DNA from: Marinobacter oulmenensis
Lineage (GTDB): Bacteria; Pseudomonadota; Gammaproteobacteria; Pseudomonadales; Oleiphilaceae
Assembly (NCBI RefSeq): GCF_014201735.1
Contig: NZ_JACHFE010000003.1
Span: 372,001 to 436,000, forward strand
Length of the DNA: 64,000 nt
Direction: 5' to 3'
The translations under genes were made by a program, and so were the position numbers. The notes beneath the pieces were generated by a model. It saw only the letters and a list, made by a program, of their open reading frames with translations, was not told the DNA's origin and ran no database searches. Below, piece after piece: positions 1 to 8,218 of the stretch; within the stretch, counting starts at the first letter, position 1; each line of letters opens with the position of its first letter.

Positions 1-390
1 CCGTATCAGGATGGCCGCGGCAAAGGCCAGGCTGGCCAGGCGCCCGAAGCGGGAGGTCAGAAATTCCTGGAGACTGCCGGCACCGGTCTGGGTCCGGATC
101 AGGTAGATGATGTAACCGGCCACCGGGATCGACAGCCAGTAACTGGCATAGGCCAGACCGCCCACCACGCCGTAGGCTTCGCCCAGGTTGGCCGCATTGG
201 TCACCGATTTGGCGAAGATCCAGCTGATGAAGATGCTGGCCGTCAGCGACCACTGCCCGACCGGATTACCCTGGTCGTCGGCCCCCCGGTAAAACGAATC
301 CGCGTTCCGGCTTCTGGGGGAAAGCGCGTACATCACCGCGCCGTACATCAGCAGGAAGGCCCAAAAGACCGAAGCTTCAAACACTGTCAT
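1..390 (-). CDS. Sodium:solute symporter (SSS/SLC5 family), C-terminus outside window
   Basis: Only the first 130 residues are inside the window; the gene runs off the left edge. The translation begins MTVFEASVFWAFLLMYGAVMYALSP and shows a first membrane helix, a short hydrophilic stretch (SFYRGADDQGNPVGQWSLTASIFISWIFAKS), then two more hydrophobic helices ending with SLQEFLTSRFGRLASLAFAAAILIR. The order helix, short loop, GQWSLTAS-type segment, then EF-x-SRFG is typical of the Na+/solute symporter family. It would import a small solute with sodium at the inner membrane; the substrate cannot be read. It starts 36 bp downstream of the radical SAM gene and is probably the last gene of that three-gene leftward operon. 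Confidence 0.75.
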   Translation of the reverse strand, partial: MTVFEASVFWAFLLMYGAVMYALSPRSRNADSFYRGADDQGNPVGQWSLTASIFISWIFAKSVTNAANLGEAYGVVGGLAYASYWLSIPVAGYIIYLIRTQTGAGSLQEFLTSRFGRLASLAFAAAILIR

Positions 391-426
391 GAAATGGTTC
401 CTGAAATCCTGTCGGGGTGGCGCTCA

Positions 427-1398
427 TCAGGCCGGTGCCGAACAACTGGCGCCGAACCGGTAGCAGGAAAAGCACCGGTGATGGCGCAGCATGATGCGTT
501 CGTCCATGCTTTCGGCCAATGTGCCGCCAAGGTCGTACTGGGGGTCATCGTCCACCAGGGTACAGGCGTAGACCCGGACCTGATCGTTTTTCTTCACCAG
601 CATGCGCGTGTAGGTGCACATGAAGTAACTGCGGGACTCCCGGGTGGGGTACTTGTCCATACAGGCCTCGGTGATTTCCGGGCTGCCATCCTCGGAGCCG
701 GGCGTGCCCAGATCCGGAAAGGCCGTGAACGCCAGGTTCTCCGGAATCGTCCGGGCCCGGAAAATAGCCCGGAAAGCCGCCTCCACCTCGGCCGGGTCTT
801 CGCCCGGATCGGTCTGGCGGGCAATGGAGACTTTGAAACCCTGCTCAAGCAGCCACTGGATGCCTTCCAGCGCCTGCTCGAAACTGCCTTCCCCGCGGTC
901 CTTGTCGTGCCTGGCACGGTCCGGAAAATCCAGGCTGACCCGGAAGTGAACGGGGTAGGGGTTGTCCAGCAGCGGCGTCACCTGATGCCGGCGTTTGAGC
1001 AGGGGCTCGGTGGCATTGGTGAGCACGAAACACGGGCGGTGCTGGCTGGCGTAGTCCAGGATGTTGACGAAATCCCGGATTACAAACGGCTCGCCGCCGG
1101 TGAAGGAGAACTGCTCCACCCCCATGTCCAGGGCTTCGTGAATAAAGGGGCGGACGTCGCTGAGTTTCATGCCGGGAATCCGGCCATCACCGGGGTGAGA
1201 CCCTTCCAGGCAGAAAGGGCAGGCCAGGTTGCAGGCGGTGCCTGTGTGGATCCAGAGTTCCTTCAGGCGGTCGGCGTCAATATAGCCACGGGGATCGCCA
1301 TCGCGGGTGTGGGTCCAGCTGTCCCGGGCCCGGGGTTCAAGCAGGTCAACCGCGGGAATCCGCGCCCGGCGCTCTGTTCTCGTCTCGGTCAGGGGCAT
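427..1398 (-). CDS. Radical SAM domain protein
   Basis: 323 residues. A canonical CxxxCxxC cluster motif (CNLACPFC, about residues 56-63) would bind the [4Fe-4S] cluster that cleaves S-adenosylmethionine, and FTGGEPF (about 98-104) is the glycine-rich SAM segment. The C-terminal 60 residues carry six further cysteines (FMCTYTRM, YACTLVDD, CFSCYRFGASCSAP), enough for an auxiliary cluster as in SPASM-like proteins, though spacing is not the standard SPASM pattern. A good ribosome site (AAGGAG) precedes the ATG. It lies 15 bp after the TVP38/oxidoreductase fusion and before a sodium symporter. The reaction is unknown. Confidence 0.8.
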   Translation of the reverse strand: MPLTETRTERRARIPAVDLLEPRARDSWTHTRDGDPRGYIDADRLKELWIHTGTACNLACPFCLEGSHPGDGRIPGMKLSDVRPFIHEALDMGVEQFSFTGGEPFVIRDFVNILDYASQHRPCFVLTNATEPLLKRRHQVTPLLDNPYPVHFRVSLDFPDRARHDKDRGEGSFEQALEGIQWLLEQGFKVSIARQTDPGEDPAEVEAAFRAIFRARTIPENLAFTAFPDLGTPGSEDGSPEITEACMDKYPTRESRSYFMCTYTRMLVKKNDQVRVYACTLVDDDPQYDLGGTLAESMDERIMLRHHRCFSCYRFGASCSAPA

Positions 1399-1413
1399 GA
1401 TGGCTCCTTGTCG

Positions 1414-3618
1414 TTATGCATCGCTATCCTGTCTGTCCTTACGCGGGCGCAGGGCGTTCCGATCTGCGCCCCGGCGCCAGGCATGAAGTTTCTCAAGCAA
1501 GCGCAACACCGTGCCCGGCGCGTGGGCTTTTTTCCACTCGCCGGCCGCGAATTTGGCGGACTCGTTCCAGGTGGGGTAGGGATGAATGGTCCCCAGGATC
1601 TTGTTCAGACCCAGCCCATGTTTCATGGCCAGGGTAAACTCCGCCAGGATTTCGCCGGCATGAGCGCCGACCACCACCGCGCCCAGTATCCGGTCCTTGC
1701 CCGGCGGCGTCAGCACCTTGATAAAGCCCCGGTCCTCGCTCTCGGCGATGGCCCGGTCCAGATCGTTCAGGTCGTAACGGGTGACTTCACAGGCAATACC
1801 CCGGTCCTGGGCTTCGGCTTCGCTTAACCCCACCCGGGCCACTTCCGGGGAAGTAAAGGTGACCCAGGGCATCACCCGATAATCCACCCGGAAGCGCCGG
1901 AACTGACCAAACAGCCCGTTCACGGCCGCGTACCAGGCCTGATGGGCGGCCGCATGGGTAAACTGGTAGGGCCCGGCCACATCGCCACAGGCGAAGAGGT
2001 TCGGGTAACGCAGGCTCATGTCATCCTCCACCGGGACCGCACCGCTGGGCAGGGTTTCCACGCCAATACGCTCAAGCCCCAGACCCTCGGTATTGGCGGC
2101 GCGCCCGGTGGCCACCAGCACCTGATCAAAGGCAATCCGCACCGACTCGCCGGCGTGTTCGCAACAGGCCACCTTTTCGCCCTCTTCCATCCGGAAAGCC
2201 ACCACCGAATGATTCAGCCGGACATCCAGACCGTCGGCCTGAAACTGGCTGAGCACCATGGACGAAACATCGGCATCCTCCCGTGACAGCAGCCGGTCTC
2301 CCCGTTCCAGCTGGGTGACCTGACTGCCCAGGCGGGCAAACGCCTGGGCCAGTTCACAACCGATGGGCCCGCCGCCCAGCACCAGCAGGCGCTCCGGTCT
2401 TTCTTCAATCTGCCAGAGGTTCTCCGAGGTCAGTGGGTTCATGTCCACCAGCCCGGGGACAGGCGGCAGCGCAGGCTTGCCTCCGGTCGCCACCACAATG
2501 CTGCGGGCCGTCAGGCGCTCGGTATGGCCATCGTTATGCCGGACTTCCAATTCCCAGGGCGAGACGAAACTGGCCTGCCCGAACAGACAATCCACCCCCA
2601 GCGCCCGGTATCGGTCCGGGGAGTCGTGGGGCTCGACCCGGGCGATCACCTCCCTGACACGGTCCATGATCCGTTTGAAGGATCCGGTCACCGGCACGGA
2701 ATCCAGCCCGTAGCGATCCGCATGCCTGAGGGTATCGGCAACCCGGGCGCTGCGGATCAGGGCCTTGGAAGGGACACAGCCGGTATTCAGGCAGTCTCCG
2801 CCCATCCGGTCTTTTTCAATCAGGGCTACCCTGGCCTTCACCGCCGCCGCAATGTAGGCGGACACCAGCCCGGCCGAGCCACCGCCGATCACCAGCAGGT
2901 TGTAATCGAAAGACGCCGGCTTCTGCCAGCCGGCATAGACCCGTCGGCGGCGAAGAAAAGCCACAACAAACTTGGCCATGAGCGGGAAAAGCCCCAGCAG
3001 GGCAAAGGAAAACAGCAGTTCGGCGGACATGATATCGCCCACCGATTCAATCTGGCCGAGCTGGGTGCCCGCATTCACGTAGATAAACGTCCCCGGCAGC
3101 ATGGCCGCCCAGCTCACCCAGACGTAGGTCCACAGGCGCATACTGGTGAGGCCCATGGCCAGATTGATCAGGAAGAAGGGAAAAACCGGCACCAGCCGCA
3201 GGGTGGCCAGATAGAAAGGGCCATCTTTTTTTACCCCCTCATCAATGCGTCTTACGGTATTGGAGTTCCGGCGCCGCAATGTGTCCTGCAAGAGGAACCG
3301 GGCAACCGCAAAGGCGATGGAGGCTCCAATCGTGGAGGCCACCGATACGGCCAGCAGCCCAACGGCATTACCGAAAAAGGCCCCGCCGGCCAGGGTCAGG
3401 ACCGACGCTCCCGGCAACGACAACGCGGTCACAGCAACATAGATCAGGGCATAGACGGAAGCTGCCAGCAACAGATGGCCGGAGATCCACTGATCCAGTG
3501 ACGCCTGGTGACGCTGAAGGTTTTCCAGGGTCAGCAACCCCGGCCCGCCCAGCAGTACGAACGCTGCCACTACAATCAGGATCACTGCCAGCAGAATCAG
3601 CTTCGGTTTCGCCATCAT
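1414..3618 (-). CDS. TVP38/TMEM64 membrane domain fused to FAD-dependent pyridine nucleotide-disulfide oxidoreductase
   Basis: 734 residues, two domains. Residues 1-225 are a TVP38/TMEM64 (SNARE-associated/DedA-like) integral membrane domain with about six helices and the family segment FPFFLINLAMGLTSM. From about residue 240 there is a mercuric-reductase/lipoamide-dehydrogenase-like enzyme: NAD/FAD Rossmann motif GGGSAGL, the redox-active disulfide GGDCLNTGCVPSK, a second Rossmann motif GGGPIGCE and the FAD motif LFACGDVAG. The C-terminal dimerisation domain (HPYPTWNES) has the usual His but lacks the extra C-terminal Cys pair of true MerA, so mercury reduction is unlikely. This fusion is known in marine gammaproteobacteria; its substrate is not established. 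Confidence 0.85.
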   Translation of the reverse strand: MMAKPKLILLAVILIVVAAFVLLGGPGLLTLENLQRHQASLDQWISGHLLLAASVYALIYVAVTALSLPGASVLTLAGGAFFGNAVGLLAVSVASTIGASIAFAVARFLLQDTLRRRNSNTVRRIDEGVKKDGPFYLATLRLVPVFPFFLINLAMGLTSMRLWTYVWVSWAAMLPGTFIYVNAGTQLGQIESVGDIMSAELLFSFALLGLFPLMAKFVVAFLRRRRVYAGWQKPASFDYNLLVIGGGSAGLVSAYIAAAVKARVALIEKDRMGGDCLNTGCVPSKALIRSARVADTLRHADRYGLDSVPVTGSFKRIMDRVREVIARVEPHDSPDRYRALGVDCLFGQASFVSPWELEVRHNDGHTERLTARSIVVATGGKPALPPVPGLVDMNPLTSENLWQIEERPERLLVLGGGPIGCELAQAFARLGSQVTQLERGDRLLSREDADVSSMVLSQFQADGLDVRLNHSVVAFRMEEGEKVACCEHAGESVRIAFDQVLVATGRAANTEGLGLERIGVETLPSGAVPVEDDMSLRYPNLFACGDVAGPYQFTHAAAHQAWYAAVNGLFGQFRRFRVDYRVMPWVTFTSPEVARVGLSEAEAQDRGIACEVTRYDLNDLDRAIAESEDRGFIKVLTPPGKDRILGAVVVGAHAGEILAEFTLAMKHGLGLNKILGTIHPYPTWNESAKFAAGEWKKAHAPGTVLRLLEKLHAWRRGADRNALRPRKDRQDSDA

Positions 3619-3933
3619 TTATCGGTTCCGTTTCAGGGAATGTCGTTATCCAGACACTGGAAGCGTCCAACCATGACAGGCTACCGTGCAATACTCACGA
3701 ATTAATAACGGAACCCTATCAAGTTGGTCACTCATAGCGACCTACAGCATCGGATTCATAGAACCGATGGTCCGTGCATCGGCGAATCCGACGAAAGGAG
3801 CGGGGCCACCCGGCTCATTCCCTCCTTCATGACAGAGCAACCCATAAACCCTAACTCAAAGGCATCACCTGTCCATATGATCTACACTTATTTCAATAAA
3901 AGCGAAAAATCCAAATTCAGCCCTTGAGACCCC
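3619..3933. other. Intergenic region, divergent promoters expected
   Basis: 315 bp between the leftward oxidoreductase operon and the rightward CheR-like gene, so both promoters must lie here. The right half is AT-richer than its surroundings. I found no convincing -35/-10 pair, sigma-28 box, sigma-54 box or palindrome, and the short open frames have no ribosome sites or recognisable sequence. Confidence 0.4.
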
Positions 3934-4671
3934 ATGCATTTATTCCTGAAACGCTTTGGCGCCACTGGCTTCGCCCTTGCCTATATCAGTGTTGCCGCGT
4001 TGTTCAGCTTCGGCCTGGACTGGGTGGCACTGGACGCACATCCGGCCGACAACCCCACAGTCCTCCACTTTCTGGACCAACTGGTGCTGGTTTCGATAAC
4101 CGCCGTTGCCCTCTATTTTCTGCTCAGTGCCGTACTCCGGAAACACCGGGGCGAAAAGAAACGTCACGCCCGGACTCTTAAAGCCTATGGCGAGCTGTTC
4201 AGGGCCCACCCGCACCCCATGTGCCTGGTGGACCCGGCCAACCGGCGCCAGGACTGGGAAGTACTGGGTACGGATGTGTCCCATTCGGTGGTAAATCAGG
4301 CCAGCCGGGGACTGTTCAGTGCCCGGGCACTCGATTCCATCCCCCGGGAGTATCTGAAACGCTACTGGCTCCGGGGTATTGGCAGGAGTGAGGGCATGAT
4401 CCTGGCCAAACCGAAATTACGGGACCGGGTCCACTTCCGGGTGGCCAACCTCAATGACCGCCTGCCCGGTAGCCTGGGTCAGTTCGATGTGGCCTTCCTG
4501 CGCAATGTCCTGATCTATTTCTCAACTGACAGCAAACGCCGGCTGATCCTCCATGTGCTGGAGCGGATCAAACCCGGAGGCCTGCTCATGGTGGGCCATT
4601 CAGAGAGTCTGTTCGGGCAGGACCTGCCCCTGACACAACTGGCTCCGGCGGTGTACCGGAAAACCCACTAG
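3934..4671 (+). CDS. Chimeric membrane-anchored, N-terminally truncated CheR-like methyltransferase
   Basis: 245 residues. Residues 1-70 hold two membrane helices (about 11-32 and 48-68). Residues 85-104 (YGELFRAHPHPMCLVDPANRR) look like the opening strand of a PAS sensor domain. At about residue 106 the sequence switches directly to the C-terminal half of CheR: WEVLGTDVSHSVVNQASRGLF, then FDVAFLRNVLIYF and GGLLMVGHSESLFG. The CheR N-terminal helical domain and SAM motif I (AaSTGEE in E. coli CheR) are absent, so methyltransferase activity is doubtful. The pattern suggests an in-frame deletion joining a PAS sensor gene to a cheR gene, junction about 4243-4257. cheB follows after 23 bp. Confidence 0.7.
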   Translation: MHLFLKRFGATGFALAYISVAALFSFGLDWVALDAHPADNPTVLHFLDQLVLVSITAVALYFLLSAVLRKHRGEKKRHARTLKAYGELFRAHPHPMCLVDPANRRQDWEVLGTDVSHSVVNQASRGLFSARALDSIPREYLKRYWLRGIGRSEGMILAKPKLRDRVHFRVANLNDRLPGSLGQFDVAFLRNVLIYFSTDSKRRLILHVLERIKPGGLLMVGHSESLFGQDLPLTQLAPAVYRKTH

Positions 4672-4694
4672 GCACTTTGTAAGGTTGGCGTTGT

Positions 4695-5774
4695 ATGAGT
4701 GACACATCCGCCCCCCGCGTTTTCATCATTGATGACTCGGCCCTGGTACGGCAGGTGCTCTCCGAGGCTCTGCGCTCCGAGAACATCAACGTCATCGGCA
4801 CGGCTGCGGACCCGATTTTCGCCAAGGCGAAGATGGACAAGGACTGGCCCGACGTCATCCTGCTGGACATGGAAATGCCCCGCATGGACGGGCTGACCTT
4901 TCTCAAACAGCTGATGCACGAGCGGCCCACACCGGTCATTGTCTGCTCGACGCTGACCGATCAGGGCGCCCAGTTGACCGTGGATGCCATGGCAGCCGGT
5001 GCCGTGTCGGTCTTCACCAAGAGCGCCCATGGCGTCAGGGAAGGGCTGAACGACCTGAAAGGGCGACTGGTCCGTGCCGTTCGGGAAGCGAGCAGTGCCC
5101 GACCGGCCCGCAAGGCCCAGCGGGTGGCCCAGCCACCACCGGCGGTCACCCGGGCCGTCTCGTACCGGACCACTGACCGGGTAGTGGCCATCGGCACCTC
5201 CACCGGTGGCACCCAGGCGCTTGAAGCCGTGCTCTCCGCCCTGCCGCCCGATGCGCCAGGCATTGTTGCCGTACAGCACATGCCGGAAAAGTTCACCGCC
5301 GCCTTTGCCAAGCGCCTGGATTCAGTCTGTCGTATTGATGTGCGCGAAGCCCGGGATGGCGACCGGGTCCACACCGGCCTGGCCCTGATTGCTCCGGGCG
5401 GCAAGCACATGGAACTGGTGCGCAGCGGTGCCCAGTACCGGGTGCGCATCTTCGACGGCCCCCATGTTACCCGTCACAAACCGTCGGTGGATGTGCTGTT
5501 CCGCAGCGTCGCACAGACCGGCGGGCAGAACGCCACCGGCATCATCATGACCGGCATGGGCGACGACGGCGCCCGGGGCCTGAAGCTTATGAAAGAGAAG
5601 GGGGCCCGGACCGTGGCCCAGGATGAAGCCTCATGCGTGGTTTTCGGCATGCCCAAGGAAGCCATCAAACTGCAGGCGGTGGATTACATCATCGCCCTGG
5701 GGCAGATTCCGGAGATGATCATGGGGCATGCGCCCCAGGCCCAGGATGCCCACCGGCACGCCCACAGCCATTAA
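4695..5774 (+). CDS. cheB: Chemotaxis response regulator protein-glutamate methylesterase CheB
   Basis: 359 residues. N-terminal receiver domain ([15 protein letters not shown], phospho-acceptor in [13 protein letters not shown], conserved Lys in VFTKSAHG), an Ala/Pro-rich linker around residues 130-150, and a C-terminal methylesterase domain with the catalytic serine region [12 protein letters not shown], histidine in VQHMPEKFT and aspartate in [12 protein letters not shown]. It removes methyl groups from, and deamidates, chemoreceptor glutamates/glutamines. The usual partner CheR is represented only by the truncated chimera just upstream; no other chemotaxis gene is visible, so this could act on a dedicated signalling pathway. 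Confidence 0.93.
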   Translation: MSDTSAPRVFIIDDSALVRQVLSEALRSENINVIGTAADPIFAKAKMDKDWPDVILLDMEMPRMDGLTFLKQLMHERPTPVIVCSTLTDQGAQLTVDAMAAGAVSVFTKSAHGVREGLNDLKGRLVRAVREASSARPARKAQRVAQPPPAVTRAVSYRTTDRVVAIGTSTGGTQALEAVLSALPPDAPGIVAVQHMPEKFTAAFAKRLDSVCRIDVREARDGDRVHTGLALIAPGGKHMELVRSGAQYRVRIFDGPHVTRHKPSVDVLFRSVAQTGGQNATGIIMTGMGDDGARGLKLMKEKGARTVAQDEASCVVFGMPKEAIKLQAVDYIIALGQIPEMIMGHAPQAQDAHRHAHSH

Positions 5775-5805
5775 GCCGGCGGGGCTTGGCCTCAGCCTGC
5801 CGGCT
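5774..5805. terminator. Inverted repeat between convergent cheB and LpxH-like gene
   Basis: Seven-base arms AGCCGGC and GCCGGCT flank an 18-base loop right after the cheB stop and overlapping the last codons of the opposing gene. There is no T-run, so this is a possible but weak terminator for both directions. Confidence 0.35.
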
Positions 5806-6643
5806 CGTTGAACTGTTCGAGGAAAGACGCCGGCAGGGCGTCCACAGCCGGCCGGGCATCACCAGCCAGCTCAGGGCTGGGCGCTTCGGGCTCCCGGCTC
5901 AGGGTGACCGGCGATTCGGACCAGTGCAGCAGCTCCAGCCGGCCATCGGCCTGCTCCACCAGCGCCGTGCAGTGTTCCACCCAGTCGCCGTCGTTGCAGT
6001 AAAGGCCATCTTCGCTGCGCAGAAAGCCGGCGGAGTGGATATGGCCGCAGATGAAACCGTCGTACTGGCCTTTCTCCGCAGCGGTCAGCGCCGCCAGCTC
6101 GAAACGCCGGATAAAGGTCCGGGCCTTGCCGATCCGGCTCTTGGTCCATGCCGCCAGCGACCAGTACGACTTGCCCTGAAGCCGGCGCAGGGCGTTCAGC
6201 CAGCGGTTCAGTCGCAGCAGCAGGCCATGGGCCCGATCCCCCACCAGCAACATCAGGGGACTGCAGCGCACCACCTGGTCAAACTGGTCGCCATGACACA
6301 CCAGGAACCGGCGGCCGTCAGCGGTGGTGTGGATGGCCTTGTACTGCAATTCAATACCGGAGAATGTCTGGTCACAGAAACGGCGAAAGAATTCGTCATG
6401 GTTGCCGGGAATGTACACCACCCGTGTGCCGGAGGCGGCCAGCTCAATCAGCCGGTGAATCACCTGGCGATGGCTTTCCGGGAAATGGGCCCGGCGCTGC
6501 ATCGCCATCAGGTCCACGATGTCGCCGACCAGATAGAGGGTGTCGCACCGGACATTGTGCAGGAAATCCAGCAGGTACTCCGCCTGGCAGTCAGCGGTTC
6601 CCAGATGGACATCGGAGATGAATACGCTGCGGTACTGTCGCAT
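5792..6643 (-). CDS. UDP-2,3-diacylglucosamine diphosphatase-like metallophosphoesterase
   Basis: 283 residues with the calcineurin-like phosphoesterase signature: DVHLG (residue about 10), GDIVDL, GNHDEF, then CHGDQFD and GHIHSAG, which supply the dinuclear metal ligands. The order and the long insert between GNHD and GHIH match the COG2908 LpxH-related family, in which members remove UMP from UDP-2,3-diacylglucosamine in lipid A synthesis. It is longer than E. coli LpxH (about 240), by a C-terminal tail (residues 235-283) rich in Pro/Glu/Ala, as in the LpxH2-type paralogues whose role is less certain. Stands alone. Confidence 0.78.
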   Translation of the reverse strand: MRQYRSVFISDVHLGTADCQAEYLLDFLHNVRCDTLYLVGDIVDLMAMQRRAHFPESHRQVIHRLIELAASGTRVVYIPGNHDEFFRRFCDQTFSGIELQYKAIHTTADGRRFLVCHGDQFDQVVRCSPLMLLVGDRAHGLLLRLNRWLNALRRLQGKSYWSLAAWTKSRIGKARTFIRRFELAALTAAEKGQYDGFICGHIHSAGFLRSEDGLYCNDGDWVEHCTALVEQADGRLELLHWSESPVTLSREPEAPSPELAGDARPAVDALPASFLEQFNEPAG

Positions 6644-6756
6644 GAGGCCTCCCGTGCTTCCGGGCCCTGGTTTCAGGACCCTGGAGCCACCTTGGCAAGG
6701 GCCGGTGACAGCCGGGTGACAACGATGCGACAGTTTGATGAACCGGCAGGCGCCGG

Positions 6757-7380
6757 TTAGCGCAGGTCCGGGTTCAGGGTGTAGGTGCCGGTCACCCTTG
6801 CGCTGGCCAGAACATGCCCTGCCATGGCTTCGCGTACGGCCGGGCCGTCAAACTCACCGTCCAGGTTCAGGGTCTCAACATCGAGGGCATGAACCTCGTA
6901 GTGGTAATGGTGGATGATGCTATCGTTCCAGGGCGGGCAGGGGCCGTCATAGCCGCCGTAGGTGCCAGCCATGTCCGGATTGCCGGCCAGGAACTGGGTA
7001 TAGTTGTTGACCCCGCGGATGCCAATCGGGCCGGGGCCCGGGTTCTTGCCCTTGGGAATAACACCGTCGCTGTCTTCCCCTTCCGGAATCCGGTGGGTGG
7101 TGGCCGGAATGTCCACCAGCAGCCAGTGGAAGAAGTCCACCCGTTCCAGATCCGCCGGCACCGTCTTGCCTTCCTGATTGACGTCATCCGCGACGCTGGG
7201 CACGTCCGGGTCAAATACGATCACCACAAAACTCTTCGTCCCCGCCGGCGCATCGTCCCAGACCATTTCCGGGTTACGGTTGGGGCCAAAACTCATGTGG
7301 TCCTCTTCGCTGAATACGCCAAAGGCGTATTTCTCCGGAACGGGTTTGCCTTCCTCGATTCCTCGAACCTCTAGTTTCAC
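6757..7380 (-). CDS. YbhB/YbcL family Raf kinase inhibitor-like (PEBP) protein
   Basis: 207 residues. Phosphatidylethanolamine-binding-protein fold with recognisable blocks: NPEMVWDDAPAGTKSFVVIVFDPD (Asp-Pro-Asp of the ligand pocket), FFHWLLVDIPA (His pocket residue), GGYDGPCPPWND and HHYHYEVHALD. Bacterial members are cytoplasmic or periplasmic small-ligand binders of unknown function; no signal peptide is seen here. Single gene, transcribed away from the TetR/NDH-2 pair. Confidence 0.85.
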   Translation of the reverse strand: MKLEVRGIEEGKPVPEKYAFGVFSEEDHMSFGPNRNPEMVWDDAPAGTKSFVVIVFDPDVPSVADDVNQEGKTVPADLERVDFFHWLLVDIPATTHRIPEGEDSDGVIPKGKNPGPGPIGIRGVNNYTQFLAGNPDMAGTYGGYDGPCPPWNDSIIHHYHYEVHALDVETLNLDGEFDGPAVREAMAGHVLASARVTGTYTLNPDLR

Positions 7381-7561
7381 GGTTACTCTCCTTCAGACAT
7401 TGTCAGGAATTCGATCTTTACGGTGCTGACAAGAACTTCGATTCAGTCACCAGAACACAACTGCCATCAGATTAGCAAAGGATACAGGGCACCACACCTA
7501 CTGCAGGGCAACATGATCCGGATCACTTCCGGGGGTGGCCGCCGCCTGTTATTGATCAATC

Positions 7562-7580
7562 GCTCAAGTTAAAATTGAGC
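7562..7580. promoter_or_regulatory. Perfect inverted repeat upstream of the TetR gene
   Basis: GCTCAA and TTGAGC separated by seven bases, 31 bp before the regulator start. Position and symmetry fit an autoregulatory operator for the TetR protein encoded next. Confidence 0.55.
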
Positions 7581-7611
7581 AAACCTTCAATATTCAGCCA
7601 TTGGAGTGGAC

Positions 7612-8214
7612 ATGGCCAGACACCCGCAATACGACCGCACTGCAGCGCTGGAAAAGGCGGTAAGCCTGTTCTGGGAGAAGGGTTACCATGGCAGTTCCAT
7701 GAAACAGATCGAACAGGCCCTGGATATGCGCCCCGGCAGCATCTATGCCGCCTTCGGCAGCAAGGACGGCCTGTTTTCAGAAGCCCTGGCCCTGTACGCT
7801 GAGACGGGTAGCGCGGACCTGAACGACCACATGCAGCAGTACGACGGTATCGTCGATGGCTTTCAGGCCTATCTGATCAAGGCAGCCGAGAGCTGCCAGA
7901 ACGACACCTGCCCCTCCCGGGCCTGCATGGTGGTCAAGACGCTGCTGGAAACCCGCCATACCCACGACAGCCTGGCCATTCAGGCCCGGGAAGCCCTGGG
8001 CTCTCTGGAAGCGACCCTGATTGGGCTGCTGGAGCAGGCCAGAAGCACCGGCGAACTGGCGCCGGACGTCGACTGCGAGCGGCTGGGCCGGCTGTTCCAG
8101 GCCCAGATGATGGCGCTGCGTGACATGGCCGAGAAAGGCACCAAAGGCGAGCAACTCCGGGCGCTGGCCGAGGACATGGCCGGCATTCTTGATCATTATC
8201 GGGCAAGGCACTGA
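7612..8214 (+). CDS. TetR/AcrR family transcriptional regulator
   Basis: 200 residues from the ATG at 7612; a GTG at 7606 is in frame but lies inside the GGAG ribosome site, so the ATG is preferred. The N-terminal helix-turn-helix is clear: ALEKAVSLFWEKGYHGSSMKQIEQALDMRPGSIYAAFGSKDGLF. The C-terminal ligand domain contains three close cysteines (CQNDTCPSRAC, about residues 95-105), which could make it redox- or electrophile-responsive. A perfect inverted repeat lies just upstream. The stop is five bases before the NADH dehydrogenase start, so it probably controls its own expression and that enzyme. Confidence 0.85.
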   Translation: MARHPQYDRTAALEKAVSLFWEKGYHGSSMKQIEQALDMRPGSIYAAFGSKDGLFSEALALYAETGSADLNDHMQQYDGIVDGFQAYLIKAAESCQNDTCPSRACMVVKTLLETRHTHDSLAIQAREALGSLEATLIGLLEQARSTGELAPDVDCERLGRLFQAQMMALRDMAEKGTKGEQLRALAEDMAGILDHYRARH

Positions 8215-8218
8215 CATC

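Noticed and set aside
394..1827. Long open frame (477 codons) on the plus strand
   Set aside because: It is antisense to the radical SAM and oxidoreductase genes, a by-product of high GC codon usage; translation has no family features.
2524..3501. Plus-strand open frame opposite the TVP38 fusion
   Set aside because: Antisense shadow of a well-supported gene with clear FAD and disulfide motifs.
1414..3618. Mercuric reductase
   Set aside because: The disulfide motif fits, but there is no heavy-metal-binding N-terminal domain, no C-terminal Cys pair and no mer genes around.
5633..6760. Plus-strand 375-codon frame
   Set aside because: Runs out of cheB into the antisense of the LpxH-like gene; no ribosome site, low-complexity Arg/Gln/Gly composition.
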